From a virus: a stretch of 21,621 bases of DNA. Below the pieces are notes generated by a model that worked only from the letters and a program-made list of their open reading frames with translations, was not told where the DNA came from and searched no databases. A program made the translations under genes and the position numbers. Below are positions 18,429-21,621 of the stretch, piece by piece. Positions within the stretch are counted from its first letter, which is position 1; every line of letters begins with the position of its first letter. Location: positions 1 through 21,621 of IMG/VR virus record IMGVR_UViG_3300042868_006149. One strand, 5' to 3'.

Positions 18429-20634
18429 CGTAATCGATTACGCAGAAACATACGCAGCAAACGGTTGGCCCGTCATCCCAATCATTCCCGGGGGCAAAAG
18501 GCCACCAATGCATTCATGGCAGCACGTTGCCACTACCGAACTTGAAATAATCCACCAATGGTTTGCGAACCAGTACACCGGGCATGGGGTCGGGGTCGCC
18601 ACAGGCAATGGGCTGTTCATTCTAGATGTGGACATTTCAAACGGTAAAACTGGAGACGAAACCCTTCACGAACTGGAACAGGCATACGGGCCACTTCCCG
18701 ACACTGCCACAGTGCTGACGGGCAGCGGCGGGGTTCACTATTACTTCACACACCCTGATGGCATCGAAATCAGGAACGATGCAGGCAGAAGATTAGGCCC
18801 CGGCATCGATGTGCGGGGGGCAGGTGGGCAGTGCGTGGCCCCCCCAACAGTTCACGCAAATGGCACCCCCTACACATGGGTTGGTGGTGAACCCTCAGCA
18901 GTGGCCCCTGCCCCCGGATGGTTGCTGCACATGCTCACCCACACAGAAACCCCCGCAACGCAGCACACGGGCACACAGGGGGCAATCACGGCACCTGACG
19001 ATTCTGTTGCCGCCCGATACAACCAGCGGACAACGTGGGCCGGGCTACTCACAGACGACGGTTGGACCCTCGCACACACAGACCGGTCAGGTGAACAGCA
19101 CTGGACCCGGCCCGGCAAAGACGAACGTGACGGCACCAGCGCAACCGTAGGGTGGAATCAGCAAGACATGATGCGGGTGTTCACCACATCCATTGACTGG
19201 TTACCCGAAGCCGCGTACTCACGGTTCGGGTACTACGCCTGCCGACATCACGCAGGTGACAGGTCAGCGGCAGCGAAACACCTAAACGAACTAGACAACG
19301 CAGCGTTCAACACATGGCAAAACAACCTGCCCACCACCACACCAACCACACCAACCAACACACCACCCGCAGATGACCCCGAACTGCAACACGGATGGGA
19401 ACCAACCGACCTTGCCGCCATCATCAAAGCCGGATGGGAACCCGTAAAACCTGAGCTACTGCAACGCGCAGACGGGGCGTGCCTGTTCTACCCCCAAAGA
19501 ATAAACGCACTGTACGGGGAATCAGGCAGCGGCAAAACATGGGTGGCCATGACCACCGCAGCCCAACAAATAAACAAAGGGCAACGCGTCCTATTCCTCG
19601 ACTTCGAAGATCACCCCGGCAGTGTCACCGACCGGATGCGGCAACTTGGATGCAATGACAAACAACTAGTGGAACTGTTCACCTACATCAGCCCCCTAAT
19701 GCCATTCACCGAACGGGCCGGGCACTACCTTGAAACCCTCATCATCACACTGAACATCAGCCTGTGCATCATCGATTCAACCGGCGAGGCAGTCAGCATG
19801 GACGGCATCAACCCCAACGCTGACGAAGAAATCGCAGCATGGTTCCGCAAAGTGCCCCGCCGCATCACCCGGGCCGGGGCCACCGTCCTACTGCTAGACC
19901 ATGTGCCCAAATCAAACGAATCCAACAAACGGTTTGCCATCGGATCACAACGCAAACTTGCTGCCATCGATGGCGCGTCATACCGGGTGGACGCAACCAC
20001 CCCGCCCGCCAAAGGCATGGAAGGCAAACTGAAACTGACCGTAGCCAAAGACAGACACGGCAACTACCAGCACGGCAGCATCGTGGCCAACATCACAGTC
20101 ACAGACACACAGACCGGTGTGCATGTCACAGTCACAGACCCCCAACACACACAACCCAATGAGGCAATGGAAATCATCAGCCGGACATTGGGCATGGGTT
20201 CCCAAACCCAAAACGCACTGATCAAAGCGTGCGCCCCGATACCCGCCCGGCAAGTCAAAGCATCACTGGAAGAAATGATTGCCACAGGTTATGTGGAACG
20301 CACCGTGAGAACAGGTCAAGGCGGGGGGTTCAACCTCTCACTAATCAAAGCATTTGACCCCATCGACACGCTCACAATCACAGACCCAACAGGGCCACAA
20401 CAACCACAACAACCACACACTGAACCGAACTGTTACAACCGCGCCGAACTGATACAACCGGAAGCGGAACAGTTGCCAGAATCGAACTGTTACAACCGCG
20501 CCGCCCCTTTACAAAAAGGGGCGCGTGAAACAGTTCAATGGGACCAAAAAACAGAACCCCAAACACCGAACCTTTCCGCACCCACCGAAACAGTTCCAGC
20601 CCCGCAACCCACCCAACCATTCAACCCGTTCTGA
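18421..20634 (+). CDS. Bifunctional primase-polymerase / RecA-like helicase
   Basis: A 737-residue replication protein. The N-terminal archaeo-eukaryotic primase (PrimPol) domain (about 1-200) shows FILDVDIS with D69 and D71, GGVHYYF with H106, and GIDVRGAGGQCVAPP with D130, the three active-site blocks of bifunctional primase/polymerases. A low-complexity Thr/Pro linker (near residues 303-318) leads to a RecA-like ATPase: Walker A GESGSGKT (366-373), VLFLDFEDHPG, the Walker B-like CIIDST (D452) and LLLDHVPK (D493, H494), as in RepA/AAA_25 helicases. A winged-helix region follows (about 580-650), then a disordered Q/P-rich tail. ATG 18421 has GGGGACAGCA upstream. The last third of the gene carries a repeat cluster (20426-20523). 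Confidence 0.88.
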   Translation: MDDVIDYAETYAANGWPVIPIIPGGKRPPMHSWQHVATTELEIIHQWFANQYTGHGVGVATGNGLFILDVDISNGKTGDETLHELEQAYGPLPDTATVLTGSGGVHYYFTHPDGIEIRNDAGRRLGPGIDVRGAGGQCVAPPTVHANGTPYTWVGGEPSAVAPAPGWLLHMLTHTETPATQHTGTQGAITAPDDSVAARYNQRTTWAGLLTDDGWTLAHTDRSGEQHWTRPGKDERDGTSATVGWNQQDMMRVFTTSIDWLPEAAYSRFGYYACRHHAGDRSAAAKHLNELDNAAFNTWQNNLPTTTPTTPTNTPPADDPELQHGWEPTDLAAIIKAGWEPVKPELLQRADGACLFYPQRINALYGESGSGKTWVAMTTAAQQINKGQRVLFLDFEDHPGSVTDRMRQLGCNDKQLVELFTYISPLMPFTERAGHYLETLIITLNISLCIIDSTGEAVSMDGINPNADEEIAAWFRKVPRRITRAGATVLLLDHVPKSNESNKRFAIGSQRKLAAIDGASYRVDATTPPAKGMEGKLKLTVAKDRHGNYQHGSIVANITVTDTQTGVHVTVTDPQHTQPNEAMEIISRTLGMGSQTQNALIKACAPIPARQVKASLEEMIATGYVERTVRTGQGGGFNLSLIKAFDPIDTLTITDPTGPQQPQQPHTEPNCYNRAELIQPEAEQLPESNCYNRAAPLQKGARETVQWDQKTEPQTPNLSAPTETVPAPQPTQPFNPF
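20426..20523. repeat. Degenerate ~19-bp repeats plus a perfect hairpin, candidate origin
   Basis: Within the 3' part of the PrimPol-helicase gene. Copy 1 at 20426-20446 and copy 2 at 20483-20503 are identical over 21 bases (core CGAACTGTTACAACCG). A copy with one mismatch lies at 20445-20460 and a weaker one at 20466-20477. The 57-bp distance is three 19-bp steps. Immediately after comes a perfect 9-bp hairpin: CGCCCCTTT (20502-20510), loop ACAA, AAAGGGGCG (20515-20523). GAAACAGTTC occurs twice further on (20527 and 20587). Repeats beside a hairpin near a replication initiator gene are typical of iteron origins. Confidence 0.55.
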
Positions 20635-20643
20635 AAGGCCGAC

Positions 20644-21147
20644 ATGAACAACCCACAGCTACTAGTCAACATCCACACCACCATCACACTGCTCACCCAA
20701 ATCACCGAACAAATACAACAAGCCATCACCGAACTACAAAACAACCAACCCGGATTCCCAACCAACACCGCAGGCACAGGAGCAGCCCCAACCCTCACAC
20801 AAGCCGGAACCCCCGCAGGACTAGAACGCTACCTAAACAGCAAAGACGCAGCACGCACAGACCTAACCCAACTGAAACACGCCACACAAACATCATTGGC
20901 AAACGCTGCCGCAATCCACCGCATCATCACCACATGGGCCAACCCCGCACACCCCGCAACACCAACCCCCAACAACCAATGCCTGACCTGCGATCACTAC
21001 ACAACCAGCAAAGGAAACGACAGGCTACGCAGCGGACTATGCCAAGCGTGTCACCGCTCATGGGCTAGGGCACGGGCCACCACAGACCGGGGCACATGGA
21101 TGATGCAACGCACACGGCAAGCAACTGGTGACATGGTGACAACCTGA
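20644..21147 (+). CDS. Helical protein with C-terminal zinc site
   Basis: A 167-residue protein. The first ~100 residues are helical and repetitive in Thr, Gln and Asn (ITLLTQITEQIQQAITEL; SKDAARTDLTQLKHATQTSL). Residues 113-136 carry C113-x2-C116 and C133-x2-C136 (CLTCDHYT ... GLCQACHRSW), a zinc ribbon, followed by a basic tail (RARATTDRGTW). It might bind DNA or RNA; I do not know the family. The gene follows the PrimPol-helicase by nine bases (GAAAGG as SD) and is the most A/C-rich of the window. It ends 167 bases before the HNH gene. Confidence 0.6.
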   Translation: MNNPQLLVNIHTTITLLTQITEQIQQAITELQNNQPGFPTNTAGTGAAPTLTQAGTPAGLERYLNSKDAARTDLTQLKHATQTSLANAAAIHRIITTWANPAHPATPTPNNQCLTCDHYTTSKGNDRLRSGLCQACHRSWARARATTDRGTWMMQRTRQATGDMVTT

Positions 21148-21314
21148 GAACCCAACAAACACAACAGTAAAGGTGGCGTTACTACACGCAACCATTTACT
21201 ATCTGTTTCAATCAGGGGTGTGTGTCTGACGTTTGAAATCGGCGGCACACACCCCACCCGCGTACAAACTGCACACACTGCACACAATGCAGCATAAACA
21301 CGCACGGTGAACGC
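21148..21314 (+). other. Intergenic region before the HNH gene
   Basis: 167 bases without a gene. It holds the inverted repeat at 21215-21255 and a 9-bp tandem duplication, ACTGCACAC at 21268-21276 and 21277-21285, next to AATGCAG. No convincing -35/-10 pair was found, and no U-tract terminator is present. The region probably separates the early block from the packaging genes and may hold regulatory sites. Confidence 0.5.
21215..21255. repeat. Perfect 10-bp inverted repeat with 21-bp spacer
   Basis: GGGGTGTGTG (21215-21224) and its exact complement CACACACCCC (21246-21255), spaced 21 bases. It has the same arm length and spacer length as the inverted repeat at 8443-8483, but a different sequence. 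It lies upstream of the HNH endonuclease gene. Could be an operator or an RNA hairpin. Confidence 0.6.
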
Positions 21315-21572
21315 ATGCCAAGCAAATACACCGGACGATCCACACGCAAGTTTCAACAGCAACGCAAACGCATCTTGGAAACCAACACACTGTGCTGGTT
21401 GTGCGGGCAGCCCGGTGCAGACACCATTGACCACATCGTCCCCCTGTCAGTAGCTCCCCACTTAGGCGAGGACACAGGGAACATGATGCCCGCTCACAGA
21501 TCATGCAACAGCAGGCGCGGAACCAAACCAGTTGATGCCGCACGGAACATGCCCGCATCACGCACATGGTGA
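21315..21572 (+). CDS. HNH homing-type endonuclease (packaging-associated)
   Basis: An 85-residue HNH nuclease. C27-x2-C30 and C64 give zinc ligands; DHIVPL (D39-H40), GNMMPAH (N56, H61) and HRSCNSRRG are the HNH finger. Small HNH proteins of this length lie next to the terminase genes in many siphophages and are needed for correct cos cleavage and packaging. That position is consistent here: the window ends shortly after it and terminase would be next. ATG 21315 has a weak GGTGA context. Other roles, such as a mobile homing nuclease, remain possible. Confidence 0.85.
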   Translation: MPSKYTGRSTRKFQQQRKRILETNTLCWLCGQPGADTIDHIVPLSVAPHLGEDTGNMMPAHRSCNSRRGTKPVDAARNMPASRTW

Positions 21573-21621
21573 CAGGCACCCCCCCCGGCACCCCTTTTTT
21601 CTACAAGGGCCACAGGGATAC
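21573..21621 (+). other. Right edge of the window, no gene
   Basis: 49 bases: a run of C followed by GGCACCCC, which also appears shifted upstream (CAGGCACCCC), then TTTTTT. A T-run without a stem is seen, so it is not called a terminator. It may be the start of a packaging or terminase region, which cannot be judged from here. Confidence 0.35.

Noticed and set aside
20502-20523. Terminator within the PrimPol-helicase gene
   Set aside because: The 9-bp hairpin is strong but has no T-run after it and lies inside an open coding frame, so an origin or structural role is preferred.
20538-21068. Second + frame of 176 codons in the A/C-rich region
   Set aside because: Its product is an artificial His/Pro/Thr/Arg-rich sequence caused by base composition; the zinc-ribbon frame 20644-21147 has coherent helices and a CxxC pair.
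1-21621. CRISPR array or tRNA genes
   Set aside because: No regularly spaced direct repeats with unique spacers and no cloverleaf with a plausible anticodon arm were found by reading.
21573-21621. cos site at the right edge
   Set aside because: GGCACCCC repeats and a T-run beside an HNH gene are suggestive, but no terminus evidence such as overhang symmetry or terminase binding sites can be seen in 49 bases.

Overview
The window is a segment of a tailed, double-stranded DNA phage (siphovirus type), almost certainly infecting an actinobacterium. The evidence is a WhiB-family iron-sulfur regulator, an Rpf-like transglycosylase, an r1t-type holin and a tail module in the usual actinophage order (tail terminator, major tail protein, frameshifted tail assembly chaperone, tape measure, minor tail proteins). 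Base composition by eye is moderate, roughly mid-50s % G+C. No ribosomal or tRNA genes and no housekeeping genes are seen. Terminase, portal, protease and capsid genes are absent and presumably lie outside the window, so this is part of a genome.

Layout. (1) 1-6229: tail module on the + strand. (2) 6229-10216: lysis and late accessory genes: amidase endolysin with two peptidoglycan-binding repeats, a one-TM coiled-coil protein, a metallophosphoesterase, a DUF6378-like protein with an acidic tail, a tiny acidic peptide, an r1t-like holin and two beta-rich appendage proteins. A strong intrinsic terminator (10323-10374) closes this block. (3) 10457-15129: small early genes (HTH, zinc and membrane peptides, a Holliday-junction-resolvase-like nuclease, WhiB), then a RecB/Cas4-type nuclease and an SSB-like protein. 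One small membrane-protein gene (12886-13116) is inserted on the - strand. Two consecutive hairpins end the block (15136-15226). (4) 15257-21147: a tightly overlapping run of small zinc-binding proteins, an Rpf-like protein, an adenine-type DNA methyltransferase and a large PrimPol-helicase. (5) 21315-21572: HNH endonuclease, probably leading into the packaging genes beyond the right edge.

How it works together. The tail block builds a long flexible tail, with the chaperone made in two forms through a textbook -1 frameshift signal (slippery C CCT TTG followed by a 16-bp hairpin). The PrimPol-helicase, SSB-like protein, RecB-like nuclease and resolvase form a replication/recombination set; no family A/B/C polymerase is in the window. 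The 3' end of the PrimPol-helicase gene carries degenerate ~19-bp repeats next to a perfect 9-bp hairpin, a candidate replication origin inside a coding region. WhiB and Rpf suggest manipulation of host gene expression and cell wall physiology. Base composition on the + strand changes from G/T-rich in the structural half to strongly A/C-rich in the replication half although nearly all genes share one direction.

All calls are by reading the sequence and recalled family knowledge; no database search was run.
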